Assembly: GCA_037974965.1 (NCBI GenBank)
Contig: JBBPFI010000014.1
Span: forward strand, 558,001 to 622,000
Length of the DNA stretch: 64,000 nt
Direction: 5' to 3'
DNA from: Dacryopinax spathularia
Lineage: Eukaryota > Basidiomycota > Dacrymycetes > Dacrymycetales > Dacrymycetaceae
The number at the start of each line of letters is the position of its first letter. Positions within the stretch are counted from its first letter, which is position 1. A program made the position numbers and the translations under genes. The notes under the pieces are model-generated. The model worked only from the letters and a program-made list of their open reading frames with translations. It did not search any database and was not told where the DNA came from. Of the stretch, positions 1 through 11,498 are shown piece after piece.

Positions 1-1609
1 GTCGGGCATTCATTCCGTCCCCCTCCTGCTGGATGTCGGGCCTAGGAACGGGAAGGGTTAGCGGGCTAACTTCTTCGGGGCGAAGGTGTATTTCCGGTTC
101 TAACTCCTGATCGGAGACGGGCGGTGGGTGAGGCGGCAGAGCTGGGATGGTCGATAGAATCGGGTCGGCTCCGTTGGTCGGGGCAGGGAGGGCTGGAACG
201 GCTTCTGGATCGTCGAGAACACGGGAGACCTCACTCTCGCTCGCCAAACTCCTATCAAACCCTTCCTCAAGCCCGTCCAGCCCATCAAGCGCCAAAGCTG
301 GCGGCACAGCCAGCTCGCTCGCTCGCTCTCCTCCTGCTCCTGCTCCTGAGGCTGGCGTGGGTTGTGTGGGTTTTGATGAGGCTACGTCAGCTACCGCCAC
401 CGCCGGCCGGGTAGGGGTACGGGGAATACTAGTGATCGGCAGATCCCGCGATCCAGCGCTGACGCTCGCCCCGGCCGCACTGAGAGCACTGAGAGCACTT
501 GCACTACTGCTCCTCCTCGAACCCGCTTCGCTAGTGGACCTCGACATAGGCAGCGGGACACCAGCGCCCAGGATCGGGCTCTCCGGCAGAGGGATAGCAG
601 CGATGTCCTCCAAACTTAACAGTTCGTCGCCCTCCTGAGTGTGAAGAGGCAGAGGCAGAGGGTGCGTAGGTTGCTGTGGTGTCCTGCCCGGCGTGAGCGT
701 GGGCGTGGAAGGGATGATATCCACCCCCGGCACCATCCCGGGTGTGGGTGCAGAAGGACCAGGTGTGGAAGCTCGTTCGGCGGGGGTCGCGGAGCCGGAG
801 TCGTCCCCGATCGTGAACATGGCGCCTCGCAGTCTGTCTTCTAGCGTCAGCCTCCCAGCTCCTGATCCTGATCCGCCAGCAGCAGCAGCAGCAGCAGAAG
901 TTGATGAGACGTCGAGCAACTCCCTATCAGTTCCTGACCCCACACTTGACTGTCTGCTCAGCCTCGGCCTCTCTTCGGCCGTTCCTGCTGCTCCTGTTGC
1001 GGAGGAGGAGGAAGATGAACCTGGGTGCGGTAACCGTGGCAAAGGGAGAGTGGAGGGAAGTGCGAGGGAGCGCTGGAGTGACGAGAGTGAGGAGAGGGAT
1101 GACAGAGCGGATGTGAATGGGAGAGCGCCTAGGCTTTTTGAGGTGTTTAGCGGTCCTGTCGCTGCTGTAGCTGTCGGGGCGGAGGAGGGGGAAGCCGAGC
1201 TCCCCGGGTTGGCTGTGGTGGTTGTTGGGGAGGCGTGGGATGCCGGAGCGGGGGAGGAAGTTCGGGCGCGGGCGGATTGAGACTGTGATCGGGAATGGGA
1301 AGCTGAGGGCGAAGGCGAAGGCGAGCGAGCCAGGGGGTCAGTCCCACCTCCCGCTCCCGAGCCCGTTCGGCGGGGAGTAGAAGGCCTCGACCCCCCTCTT
1401 CCTCCCTGCGCTGGCGAGCCCGGTCTACCAGAGTTCCCTCCAATCCCAGTCACGGGAGAGGAAGAAGAAGAAGAAGAAGAAGGTGATCCCTCTCCCGCCG
1501 TTGTGGCTGCTTCGCCTGACTGTTGTTGTGCGTGGGGGTGGGGCAGGCCTGCGAGATGTTCGATCGAGTCGAGCGAGTCTTCGAGCCGTTTACGGAGTTG
1601 GGAGAACAT
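1..1609 (-). CDS. Golgin-like protein, N-terminal part (3' end outside window)
   Basis: One uninterrupted reading frame runs from an ATG at 1609 to the window edge (at least 536 codons) with no intron. The start MFSQLRKRLEDSLDSIEHL, followed by long Ser/Pro/Ala-rich disordered sequence and the block LTLEDRLRGAMFTIGDDSG and later LPESPILG, resembles my memory of the N-terminal region of basidiomycete GRIP/IMH1-type golgins, which tether vesicles at the trans-Golgi. The diagnostic coiled coils and GRIP domain would lie beyond position 1, so the family call is inference. Compositional bias also keeps long plus-strand frames open here, but those read as Arg/Ala/Leu-rich nonsense. The gene is divergent from the NDUFB11 gene at 2336. 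Confidence 0.55.
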   Translation of the reverse strand, partial: MFSQLRKRLEDSLDSIEHLAGLPHPHAQQQSGEAATTAGEGSPSSSSSSSSPVTGIGGNSGRPGSPAQGGRGGSRPSTPRRTGSGAGGGTDPLARSPSPSPSASHSRSQSQSARARTSSPAPASHASPTTTTANPGSSASPSSAPTATAATGPLNTSKSLGALPFTSALSSLSSLSSLQRSLALPSTLPLPRLPHPGSSSSSSATGAAGTAEERPRLSRQSSVGSGTDRELLDVSSTSAAAAAAGGSGSGAGRLTLEDRLRGAMFTIGDDSGSATPAERASTPGPSAPTPGMVPGVDIIPSTPTLTPGRTPQQPTHPLPLPLHTQEGDELLSLEDIAAIPLPESPILGAGVPLPMSRSTSEAGSRRSSSASALSALSAAGASVSAGSRDLPITSIPRTPTRPAVAVADVASSKPTQPTPASGAGAGGERASELAVPPALALDGLDGLEEGFDRSLASESEVSRVLDDPEAVPALPAPTNGADPILSTIPALPPHPPPVSDQELEPEIHLRPEEVSPLTLPVPRPDIQQEGDGMNAR

Positions 1610-2335
1610 CGTCGGCTACTTGGCCGCGCGAGGGGAACGGGAGGGGGAGCGACGCTGGGGTGAGGTGAGCGGGAGGTCGAGGCTCGAAGCTTGGAAGTGT
1701 GGGGAAAGGGTTGCAGAGCCGGGGACAGAGTGTATGCACGCGCGTGCTGCGAGGGAAGGGCGAGGGGCAAGGCCGGATCGTGGGGATATGTGCAGGAGGG
1801 CGAGGGTTGCTCGTGCTGTAGGGCGGCGGTGATGAGACGACTAGTGGAGGAGACGAGACGAGACCAAAGCGAGACAGGGTAACAAGCAGCGACCGGCCGA
1901 GCAGAGCGAGTGATCCCCGCGATCCCGGTTAGTCAGAACTCCGAGCCCGAACGCTCTCTCGACGGTCCAAACGTGAAAAATGGGGGACAGTCGATTCTCG
2001 CCTTGTTTACTCTGATGGGATGATGTCGACTGCGCTCTCACCCCCTCCTTCTCTCTTCCCTGGCTAAGGGGCGTCGGAGTTGCGGCTCGGCCTTACGCGC
2101 TTCCCAATACTCCCGAGCACGTGGGGTTGATCCCGTCCTGGCTTCCGCGCTCTCCGTCTCCGTCTCAGCGCTCAGCTTGGCGTCACCGTTTCTACTCCCT
2201 GCTCAGCTCGCCGAGGTCGTCCTGTAGTCCTCTACACGACGCACTAGGGATTCTCTCCTCGTCGCCCCGAGCATCTGCCTACTTTCCTACCCAACCGACC
2301 AACTATCTCTCACACAGAAGTGGAACGACCTAACG
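1610..2335. promoter_or_regulatory. Divergent intergenic region, golgin-like / NDUFB11
   Basis: 726 bp between the ATGs of two divergent genes, so it should hold both promoters and 5' UTRs. It is GC- and CT-rich, as is usual upstream of basidiomycete genes. I see no clear TATA box, repeat or RNA gene. Confidence 0.4.
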
Positions 2336-3633
2336 ATGCCGCCCCGCCCCCCTCTCCCTCTCCCTCTCCCCCTCCTGCGCACGCATGCCGCCGGCCCCGT
2401 CCGAAGCACAGCAGCTCGATCCCTCTCAACTTCGGTCGTACGGAGGTCGGGACATGGAGAGCCGCACTATAATGAGCCTAGTGGGTGGTTGTTTGGCGAG
2501 AAGGTACGTACGGCGTGTTCAGCTTGTCCTGCTTGTCCTGCTTGTCCCCTATGACTTGTTTCGCTCTGCGGGTGTTCGTTCCGACTCCTTGGGGCTGTCC
2601 TGGGTTGCCTTTGGTTTCTTTTGTTTGCTTTGCTTTGCTCTACCTTGTTTGGATTGAGGGCGGTTGGGGTGTGGGCCGGTTGGAGCACCCCTGGTCTACG
2701 GCGCGCCGCTATATCCGTCGGGGAGAGAGAGATGGAAGGGACACATGGAGATAGAGCTACAGCTTTGGCTGGCTTCAGTCAGGGAGCGAGCGGGATGACA
2801 GACGTCGCACAAAACGCCCATGGGCGCGCAGCCTGCGCTTGAGGAGGGTTGTGTGCCGAGCAGAGCAGACTTGAAGCGCAGAACACAGCGCACTACCCCG
2901 TCACCCTCAGACGACATAGTCCGCATCTCACCATTCTCCCGCGCGTCGCAGCACCCCTCCTTCCCTCCCCCCCGTTCTCTCAATCCCTTACTATCCTCCC
3001 TCTCCCCCTTCCCCTCCTCCCCCCCCCCCCCCACTTTCCCCCTCTCAACACCTCCCCCCAACCAATACTTACCCCCTCCCCTCTCGCACTCCTAGCCACT
3101 CCCCCCAGGCCAAAAACGGAAATGGGAAGACTGGGAGCTGCCGTGGTATGTCGGGATGTACGGCGGTCTCTTGTTTTGTGCTGTGGGGCTGTACTATAAG
3201 CCTGATACTTCGTGAGTCCCCGGCTTTCTTTTCCTCTCATCCTACGTTCCCCAACTCGCTCCCCACCCTGCCAACCTGCCAACCTCTTCCCTTCATTCCA
3301 TCCTCGCCTCCCATCTCCCTCCCCACCTCAGCCCGCACGCTCCGTCACCCTCTCATCCCTCACCCTCCATATCCCATCCCACCCCCTTCCTTCCTCCCTC
3401 CCTCCCAACCTCCTCCTCCGCAAGTGCAGCGCTAACCTACCACGTACCGCAGCATCCAATCCTGGGCAATGAAAGAAGCCCGCAAGCGAATGGAAGAACG
3501 GGGCGAACAATTCCAGTACGTGCCGAGCAAGTACGTGCGGGGTTCGGCGGGGTATGATGCGGAGCATGCGCCTCATTCTGCGAGCTCGGAGGGGGAGGGG
3601 GTGAGGGTGGATTATGAGGTTCCGCGTGTCTAG
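2336..3633 (+). CDS. NDUFB11: NADH:ubiquinone oxidoreductase ESSS subunit (complex I, NDUFB11-like)
   Basis: Exons 2336-2503, 3096-3211 and 3453-3633 give 154 residues in frame. This is an accessory subunit of the membrane arm of mitochondrial complex I. The N-terminus is a typical import presequence (Arg/Ser/Ala-rich, LSTSVVRRSGHG). The family signature follows: HYNEPSGWLFGEK at the end of exon 1, PLPPGQKRKWEDWE at the start of exon 2, one membrane span (WYVGMYGGLLFCAVGLYY, about residues 71-90), then YKPDTSIQSWAMKEARKRME facing the intermembrane space. The length fits the family. The third intron boundary splits the Ser codon of DTS, and its branch site gctaacc lies just upstream of the acceptor. 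Intron 1 is unusually long (592 nt). Confidence 0.9.
2504..3095 (+). other. Long intron 1 of the NDUFB11 gene
   Basis: 592 nt between donor GTACGT and acceptor TAG, about ten times the usual intron length in this window. It contains a C/T tract with about 14 consecutive C near 3019-3033. No coding segment or RNA gene was recognised in it. Confidence 0.6.
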
Positions 3634-4163
3634 TTGGACGAGCGATCGGCTGATATGAGGGAGCGAGTGACGTGGGCGCGGGCTGCGACAGCCAGTATGA
3701 ATGTTGAAGTCCGGCGTTGCAAGAAAGTCCCCGAAAGTGAAGGAGAAGGCGATCCTGAGGTGTAGGAAACGGGACGCGGTGCGATGCTGACAAGTTCGCG
3801 GGACTGTTCATACTTTTCATACTTTTCATATTTCCCCATTGCCGTTGAGGGCAGAAGGCTCTTCGCACAGGCTCTGGACCTACGAACAAACTGTAGAACG
3901 AAAAAATCCTATTCCCTTTTCCCTTTCCTCCTGTCCCTTTCTCCTCGGACCTCTCCCTAGCAACCACACCAGCCTTTTCGGACCGTGGGGGCGCGGACCA
4001 TGGCCTCACTTCGTTCGTCTCACGCAACAGGCATGTTCAGAAGAGTATCATCGGATTTTCATAGAGGGTGGAGGGAACGCGGACGAGGTTGATGAGATGC
4101 ACGGCGAGGGAGGGAGAGTACAGTAATAGTTGCGAAAGGGCGGAAGGGCATGTCGGGGAGGGA
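3634..4163. other. Convergent intergenic region
   Basis: 530 bp of 3' flank between the NDUFB11 stop (plus) and the H-protein stop (minus). No gene, repeat or RNA feature was recognised. Confidence 0.4.
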
Positions 4164-5352
4164 TTAGTGCTCGTCCGACTCGCAGTGCGCTTTGTACGCT
4201 TCGGCCGTGAGAAGGTTGTCCATCTACACCCGAGCGCGCATTAGCACACGATCTTCGGGCGCTACAGTAGAAAGTAAAAAGCAAGAGCGTGAACGGAACC
4301 GGTTGCATGCGGTAGAGTGGGGGAACGGAACAGAAGGAACGAAGGAAGACAAGCGCAAGAGCACAAAAGACGGTAGGGTAGGAGACGTGTGATGGCACCG
4401 AATTGGGAATGAAGAGCGGGACGAGCGCCATGCGTGTAAATAGGACGCACCTCTGCGGGGTTGGTCATCTTGATCTTGCAGAGCCATCCTGAGGGGGAAT
4501 ATTAGCACGCGATCGAGGATTGAGAAGGTAGAAGAAGGGGGGCGAATAAGGGGAGGCGGGGCTAGGCCACCACGGCGGCAGGGGCACGCCAGGTACAGGG
4601 CACCAAGACAGCACGCACGAGTTGCGCCCTGACGATCGGAAAAGTACCGTATAGAGCCGAGTACAATGCGTCGGTGGATGTGGTTGTGGTGGAAACTTGG
4701 AGAACAGTCGAAGGGAGGGAGAGGTGGGTGGTGGGACGTACCGTCTTCCTCAGGAGACTTGTTCAGCAGGCCGGGTTGGTCTGACAGGTTCTCGTTTACT
4801 TCTTGGACGACGCCGGAGACGGGCGAGTACTGTCTATTGGTGAGCGCTTTGGACCCCAGGAATATGGATGAAGGGCATTGGGGAAGAAGAGAGGGTGAGG
4901 GACGTCCGTATAGAAAGTCAGGTCGTGGCACTTTCGCTCCGACTCCTAGAGTGGGGGGGCGCTCATACCCATCCAAGAAAGAGTACGTTAATAAGACGAG
5001 AGAACATACGATATCCGACGCGGCCTTAACGCTCTCCACTGCACCGAGCGGTTCCCCAGCAGCGAGCTCCGTCCCCGGCTGAGGCAACTCCACGAACACG
5101 ACGTCTCCGAGGGAAGACTGCGCATAGTCCGTAATGCCCGTCGTGCCGACGCTCGTGCTATCGTCGTAGCTGATCCATTCGTGCGCCGTTGTGTACTTTT
5201 TGGCTGTCAATCGCCATGTGAGAAAGGTTGTTCCATAATGAGGCGACGAGACTAGGGTACGTACTGACAAGGGTGCGGACTTGCACGCGCGAGGTTATGG
5301 GGCGTGCACGGACCGCACGGCGCGCCAATAGAGAGGCGCGGAACATGGACAT
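4164..5352 (-). CDS. GCV3: Glycine cleavage system H protein, mitochondrial
   Basis: Exons (minus) 5265-5352, 5010-5203, 4742-4829, 4451-4488 and 4164-4223 give 155 residues in frame. The H protein carries the aminomethyl intermediate on a lipoyl-lysine between the P, T and L proteins of the mitochondrial glycine decarboxylase complex. The first exon encodes an Arg/Ala/Ser presequence ([17 protein letters not shown]). The mature part begins [15 protein letters not shown], contains [18 protein letters not shown], and has the lipoylation block [11 protein letters not shown] with the conserved Lys. It ends [15 protein letters not shown] and [13 protein letters not shown], with a short last exon ending CESDEH. 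A decayed copy of the whole gene lies at 8197-9267. Confidence 0.95.
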
Positions 5353-6019
5353 TGTTAGCTTTGTACACGGGGAAGAAGTAGCAAAGATGTTGAGGAGTGT
5401 CGGGCAGACTGCAAAGGTGTCGCGCAAAGATACGGACGGAGGAGGGAGGTGGAGGAAGGAATAAGGGTCTGCGGTCGGGTTCGGCGGGTGGAGAAGCTCG
5501 GGCGGAAGATGGAGGCGCGGAGCAGCCTGGATCACTACGAAAAATCAGAACTCCGATACTCTTGAATGATCTTTTCCACGATGTACTTATAAGCCTGAAC
5601 CTGGCGCTCCTGCTGGACTCTCATCCGGATGCCGCTCTTTCATCGCCTATCGGCCAGGACTCCTGAACCAGGGCACGACATTGTTGAGTTGTGAACCCAT
5701 ATATGGACGCATCTGCCTCGTTGCCTCCTAGTTCCACAACCCGGCCTGCAGGCGTAGGGATACTTATTCAAGTATTGCGGCTGCGAACCTCTCATCTCTC
5801 TGCGCGATACAGGACTGTCTTGTTCACTTGTGGATGGACTATGTCTTCCCTCGTATCGGATAGCATACACGCTTTCATCGCGCGAACCATTGAACGCCGG
5901 GCGACTGAACCAAGGCAGGCCTCTAAGCGCGCCGCGGTATTGGCGCACGGCGCGGTGGGCCCTGCATGACCTGTCGCAGTCGATGTACCTCTCTATCCTC
6001 TTACTCCTGCTGAGAAACA
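5353..6019. other. Intergenic region, nothing recognised
   Basis: About 670 bp between the H-protein start and the kinase relic. Roughly 5353-5530 still matches the sequence upstream of the decayed H-protein copy (about 9268-9460), so the duplication included promoter sequence. The remainder shows no supported gene. Confidence 0.4.
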
Positions 6020-7290
6020 TGGGCAGCACTAGAACCTAGGCTAAAAGAGAGTGTGTACGAACTGCGATCCGGATACCCGCCTGGATGGGTTCGGTCTTGG
6101 GTCGGCATCAAGAAGCGTCCCCTGGACTGCGAAGATAGCTTTGGGATGAACGTGCGCTCCTACACTCCTCTTATTCTGTGTCTCATATCTCTCCAACTTG
6201 TCACTACCATAATGGATGGTGTGTATGTTCCGAAAGGAGAACAGGTAGTTCTGAAGATGTGGAGGGACGATGAACGAGATCGACCTGAACGAGATACTCA
6301 TGTACTTTTCCGATCCGAGGAGAAGAGATGATCCTTGCAACCGTTGCATTCCATTAGTGGACAGTTTTTGCACTTGGGGGTCCCATGGTCCGATGGTACC
6401 TTCAAGGAGATCCTGGTCCAGCCCTTGTTGCGAGATTGGACCGTTCCTCCGTTCCATCAGGTTGCAGAGGCGTTCTCCTTCATATGGCAACTGATTGAGG
6501 TGAGCGTTCCTCCTCAGCCTTCCCTCAAATCCTTCAGCCCCGACATACTTATGCTGGCTAGGCGCTGGAGTACATGCATTCCCAGTATGTGGCTCACGGG
6601 TCAGTTTCCCGTCTCAGGCTGTGGACCGTATCTGCGGCTCACATCTGTCTACTGTAGCAATATTCATCCCGGCAACATAATGATGGACTCCAGAGGAATG
6701 TCCCCGCTCGATTCCCATGGCGCCTTCAACTGGAACTACAATGCCCGGCTATACGACGAGAAGCACAATCGCGGGCCCAAGCGCAGGCGGCTCCAAACCC
6801 ACGTGAAGTGCTACTTCATCGACTTTGGATTGAGCATTAGATTTGCATATGGATAGCCTCATCTGACGGAGTCGGACTGGCCTGCCTGGCAGTGCCCCGA
6901 AATGAACTGCAGCCAGCAATAGGATCCATTCAGGGCCCCCGGTTACGCTTCGGGTCTTACACTGCTCTCGGAGATTGAGGTATGCACCTCCTGCCTGCTA
7001 GTGTATCATCGCTGACCAGGCCGGGGTGCAGCAACGGAAAGGCCTAGATTTCTTGATTCCTATGCTTTGGGAATGGTATCGGAGAGGCCCGACGAAAGGC
7101 CGACCATGTCCGAGGTGAAGCAGGCGGTTGCATCCTTGCTCGCACGCTGGACCTCACGTCAACGTCGTCGTCGCCTCTGATGGCGGGGCGGAATTCCAAT
7201 AATCTGTCACGCTTGTTCTCGACATGGCACCAATATCCGATGATCTCGTGGCAATCGTATTGGTATGGATTTCCGGAAGTCGTCGCTTGT
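6020..7290 (+). pseudogene. Decayed PGWVGSWVGT-family protein kinase (relic a)
   Basis: The region matches the intact kinases at 12032, 18936 and 34063 segment by segment. It has an N-terminal piece with PPGWVRSWVGIKKRP followed by CEDSFG, then a lobe with VVLKMW, LVQPLLRDWT and FSFIWQLIE. The catalytic-loop segment IHPGNIMMD, a changed DFG region (CYFIDFGLSI), SERPDERPTMSEVK and a C-terminal WHQYPMISWQSYWYGFPE follow. The original exon order and some donor sites (for example gtgagc after LIE) are still visible. Several frameshifts and in-frame stops separate the pieces, and the first half of the N-terminal exon is missing. This is a host gene relic. It has no recognisable partner gene because the H-protein gene occupies the upstream side. 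Confidence 0.85.
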
Positions 7291-8196
7291 ATATCACAAC
7301 CACCACAGCGTCGGTGGCAATTTCCCAAGCATCAACCTCGACCTTAGCGATATCTTTGGGTCAGTGAAGCAGGGGTTTGTTGCGGCGGTGATATGCAGGA
7401 GCGCATGTCTTTCGACGCTTCAATGCAAGGACGGGAGACAGTTGCTGAATGAGATGAGGAGGCGGCGACTCGCAAAGGGAATCAGCCAATATCCGCGAGT
7501 GGGTTGGTCTGGGGTGTGCTGCCCACGCTGATCCATTCTGCAGCTACCATCTATAGCAACACCCCGGCTAATAAGCACCAGAGAAGGAGGAGCGAAGAAG
7601 TGAGTACCCGGGGGCACCCCACGCCGAGAGAGCGGAGACGCCAAAGTCACGGGAATATGTTCAGCGATCTCTAGATAGAACTCCCGCTTGCGCGCGCAGC
7701 GGCTTCACTCGTCCTTTGTGGGAGGTCATCAATATCAGCGAATTTCATTCTCCAGGTGGAGCTCTTGCGGGAGCTGGAGGGTGGTATGGTTCACCATGGA
7801 TACGTATCCTCGACATACAACGACGCTTGCCAGTCTCCACGACCTGGACGTTGCGTGCAGCTCAAGACTGGGCGGGGCTTCCGGGGCTTACCGAGTCAGT
7901 CTCTCATCCATCATCTGGTGGTCCGCCGAACGTTTCGCGGGAAAAAGCGTCACGCCTCCCGCTGAGAGTACGCGTCATTCCTCATCATGGCTGATGTGCG
8001 TCTTTACCGTCGACTTGCTGAACATCAGCTTGAAGACTGAAATCGATCCAGTCGAGAAACGGGGCCCTTGTCCGATGATGGTATCGGCCTCACTGTGGGC
8101 CGTCAATTACAATATAGTTATATCGGCGACAGAACGCACGGGTTAATCGATTGGAGAGTTTGAGAGAAGGACAAGGAAGGGTCAGTAAATGAGGAA
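7291..8196. other. Intergenic region, nothing recognised
   Basis: About 900 bp between the kinase relic and the H-protein relic. Only short, unconvincing reading frames are present. No repeat or RNA gene was seen. Confidence 0.35.
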
Positions 8197-9267
8197 TTAG
8201 TGCTCATCCGACTCGCAGTGCGCGTTGTACGTTTCGACCGTGAGGAGTTTGTCCATCTGCACACACGACCATACATTAGCATACGATTCCCGAGCGCAGC
8301 GGTATAGAGACCGTGAATGCGATAAAGTGAAGGAAGGCGGTCAGGAAGCAAGCAGAAGAGCAGAGATGTGGGATCAATGGAATTGGATGAGATGGAATGA
8401 TGAGCCGGGTCCGGAGAACGCACCTCTGCGGGTTCGTCATCTTACTCTTGCAGAGCCAGTATTTGTGGCGGGAAGATTAGCACATTCTGTCGAAATTGGG
8501 TAGGTAGAATAGAAGGGCACCGATAACGGAAGGCAGGAAGAGGCGATGACGACGGAACGGGCATGTTGGGTGCAGGCCACCACAACCACTTCGTACGACA
8601 ACGCATTTGGGATGTATGCGAAGCGCATACATTCCAGTGCAATGGGTCGGAGTATGTGGATGGGTGGAAACTTGGCCAATAGTGGAAAGGAAGGGGAAGA
8701 AGGGTGGTGGGACGGACCGTCTTCCTCGGCGGACTTGTTCGGCAGGTTGGGCGGGTCGGAGAGGCTCTTGTTCACTTCTTGGACGACGCCGAAGACACGG
8801 AAGTACTGCGTATGGGTGTGCAATATTAAGGAGAACTTGGAGGAGATAGCCATGGGGCCGGGAAGACAGGCAGTGAAAGCAAGGGCCTGACCCCTTCACT
8901 TCCAGAATGGACAGGTCGACGATGGAGCGAGGCAACAGGAGAAGAACGTACGACATCCGGCGCGGCCTTAACGCTCTCCAGCCCACCCAGCGGTTCCTCA
9001 GCGAACACCACGTCTTCCAGGGAGGACTGAGCATAGTCCGTGATCCCCGTCGTGCCAACGCTCCTTCTATCGTCACAACTGATCCATTCCTGTGCTGTCG
9101 TGTAGTTCTTCGCCGGGAGACGTCGCGTAATTGAATTGTTGTCATGTGGAGTCGATGAGGATAGAGTACGTACCAGTGAGGAGGGTGCGACTCGGTTGCA
9201 CGCGTAACATGACGGAGCGTGCACACAGGGCACGACTTGCGAGGAGGGATGCCAGCAATATATACAT
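8197..9267 (-). pseudogene. Decayed duplicate of the glycine cleavage H-protein gene
   Basis: Exon by exon this matches the gene at 4164-5352, with introns retained, so it arose by DNA duplication and not by retroposition. The last exon (8197-8256) is intact and encodes [19 protein letters not shown]. The main exon reads KNYTTAQEWISCDD and [14 protein letters not shown], and keeps the lipoyl-lysine block as ESVKAAPDV. It has lost about 33 nt covering [11 protein letters not shown]. The acceptor before this exon is no longer AG-like, the acceptor of the GWLCK exon is gone, and that exon carries a 1-nt loss in NPAE. The first exon still starts with ATG (9267) but its presequence has drifted. 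It is probably non-functional, although a re-spliced product cannot be fully excluded. Confidence 0.85.
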
Positions 9268-9784
9268 TGTTCTTCCGTAAGGGCGATAAGCTGGCGAATG
9301 CATCGAGCACTAGCGAAGATTGAGCACCATTATGGAGTACCACTAAAGCGCGAGTGAGGTTATTGGGCAAAGATGGGTAAGTGGAGGATGCAACGGACTA
9401 GTTGGATAAGGGTCTAACGGCAGGTGGAGAAGCTCGGTTGGTCGATGGAGAGCGCCAACCGCGCGCGAGAGAACTTGAAGCCCTAGCGCTAGCCAAGCGA
9501 GCAGGATGGGTTGGTTCTTGGGTGCGCACCGAGAAATAGCTGAGAGGGCTTCCGTTGACTTAAGTCAAGTCAGTCCTTACAGTCCTCGACCGTTGCGCAT
9601 AAGAAGCCCAAACGGATGCCAATGCGCCCATGATCCGTTTCATACCCATGTATGGCATGTTGGGCTCCGGCGATAGTGCAAGCGGGGTGAGATTGGGGAG
9701 ATAGGGATACAAAAAAAACTAGTAAGGAATACGTAACCGGTGCTTGTCCCCCGATTCCACCCTCCAGTGCTATGGAGGACGGCG
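9268..9784. other. Intergenic region, nothing recognised beyond duplication edge
   Basis: About 520 bp. The first roughly 190 bp resemble 5353-5530 upstream of the intact H-protein gene. The rest, up to the stop codon of the minus-strand gene at 9785, shows no supported feature. Confidence 0.35.
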
Positions 9785-11498
9785 TCACGCCACCGCAGTT
9801 TTTGGCTGTCGGGAGGGAGTGGGCCACCAGTTTCGGGACCGATCAACTTTGGGTGCAGGGGGCGCTTTCGTAAAGATAAGAGTCCGTACCTTTTGCAGCC
9901 AGTTGGGTTCTCTCGTTTGTCTAGTCGGTTCAGTCGGAGTGAGCAGTTCTTCCATGCGTGATGTTCTCCTCCCGTCAATAGTGGATACCTGAGGTTGCTC
10001 CCTGGCTGCCGGATACGTCTCGGATGGCAACGTCCCAAGCATCTTGGCAACCCGTGAACCACTTGCAAGGTTACGTGGACCTTCATCGGGTGAGGAGGTT
10101 GATGGGACCGCCATGGACGAGGAGTGAATGGAAGACCCCGGGATCGGAGGAAGAAGGGGGTCAGCTTTCGAGCCGACGGGTAAATCCGTGTCCGAGCTTC
10201 TTGGTGTCGAAGGCTTCGAAGGCAAATGAGCGACGCTGCCGGACTGGCCCAATTTAATCGACAAGGGCTTCCGTTCACTCTGGCCGTCCGTTGCTGCCAT
10301 TGTCGTAACGTGCTCAGTTGACGCAGCATTGTCAGAACGGGAGGACCCCGCGGGGGAGCGAAAGAGTGACTCGTCTGTAACTGACCCGTGCCGAAGGTCA
10401 GCCGCTGAAGTAGTTTCACTCTCGCTGCTTCCCTTTACCACGTTTTGCCTTGCTGACGGTTGGTGGGGAGAAGATGGGCCCTTCGTGCTGATATCTGGCC
10501 TATGTCTTGAGAGGTCGGGCATCGGCTGCTCGATTGGCTCCGTTGGCATGGAATCGGGCGAGACATGGTCGCTCTTCTGATCGTTGCTTGAGGGTAAGGG
10601 CTTTCTCATACAGGGAAACAAGAGCTCGTCCGGAACCGGCCCAGGCCGAATGGTACCCTCCGAAAGCCGCAACGTGGTAGGCTGCTCAGGTGAAACTAGC
10701 GCGGGAATCCCAACAAGCGCTGGGGAAAGGGTTTCGGGGGCTTGAACTTGTTCGGATGCATGCGTGTACTCGGGGGGAGGATGTCGGTGTAGCGGCTCGT
10801 TCGACATCATTCCCAGTGGAGAATCCGGGCGTCGATTCTAGTAGTTGCGTCAGCTCGGCACCATAGACAAACGGAACAGCAGGTACTTCAGCAGGTTCTG
10901 CCGCAGCCTGACGAAACGGCAGATCACTATCTTGCCAACCCCTTCGACCTATGAATAGATAGCCTCCCGTCAGAGATTACTCAGCTGCTTAGAATGATTG
11001 CTTTACTTACGTATATCCTCGCGTAAGACTACCAGCTCCCTTCTCGAGTTCTCCTTCGTAAGCTCTCTGAGACTACTGCCCATTTCCAACCGAGTTGTTA
11101 CGGAATTTGTCCAGGTTCTGATAGAGTGCACCGGCCCTGTACCACTGTGTCGAATCTGTTGGTTTTTCTCGAGGGAGCTGTACAAACAATGTTGAGACAC
11201 GCCCGCCCTGCGAAGATCGGGTATCGTACCTATGAACTTTCCCAAATATCTTATCGCGCCGTGCTTGGGCTTCCGATCCTAAAGACTCGGCCCGTCTTCC
11301 CTGCTCCACGAGTTGTTGATAGAGATCCATGGTGTCTCTACCAAGGGCAAACGGGGTGGCATGATCGTAGATCCTGGTGAAGGTGGTAAGCGTGAGTGAG
11401 CCTGAGGCTGCGAGACGCTAGACGTACCAAACACCCGTACTGATGGTCGCTCTGGCTATCTGGACGCCAGCTGCCGCGCCAAGTAAGTCGTCAGCCAT
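9785..11498 (-). CDS. HeLo-like N-terminal domain protein A with disordered tail
   Basis: Exons (minus) 11428-11498, 11230-11373, 11011-11177, 10887-10948 and 9785-10837 join in one frame to 498 residues. The N-terminus is short and hydrophobic (MADDLLGAAAGVQIARATIS), followed by amphipathic helical sequence (DLYQQLVEQGRRAESLG, LRELTKENSRRELVVLREDI). From about residue 150 onward it is Ser/Pro/Thr-rich and predicted disordered. I recognise no database family with certainty. The layout resembles HeLo-like/MLKL-N executioner or adaptor domains, and the phase-2 intron after the second helical segment lies where proteins B (17128) and C (34655) also have a phase-2 intron. It is head-to-head with kinase 12032, 533 bp between the start codons. 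The gene model is good; the domain assignment is inference. Confidence 0.6.

Noticed and set aside
147-1280. Plus-strand Ser/Ala-rich frames at 147-638 and 693-1280
   Set aside because: They oppose a single uninterrupted minus-strand frame of at least 536 codons with a good start and family-like blocks, so the plus-strand frames are shadows.
8197-9267. Second functional glycine cleavage H-protein gene
   Set aside because: Lost acceptor sites, a 1-nt loss in a coding exon and a 33-nt deletion argue for a relic.
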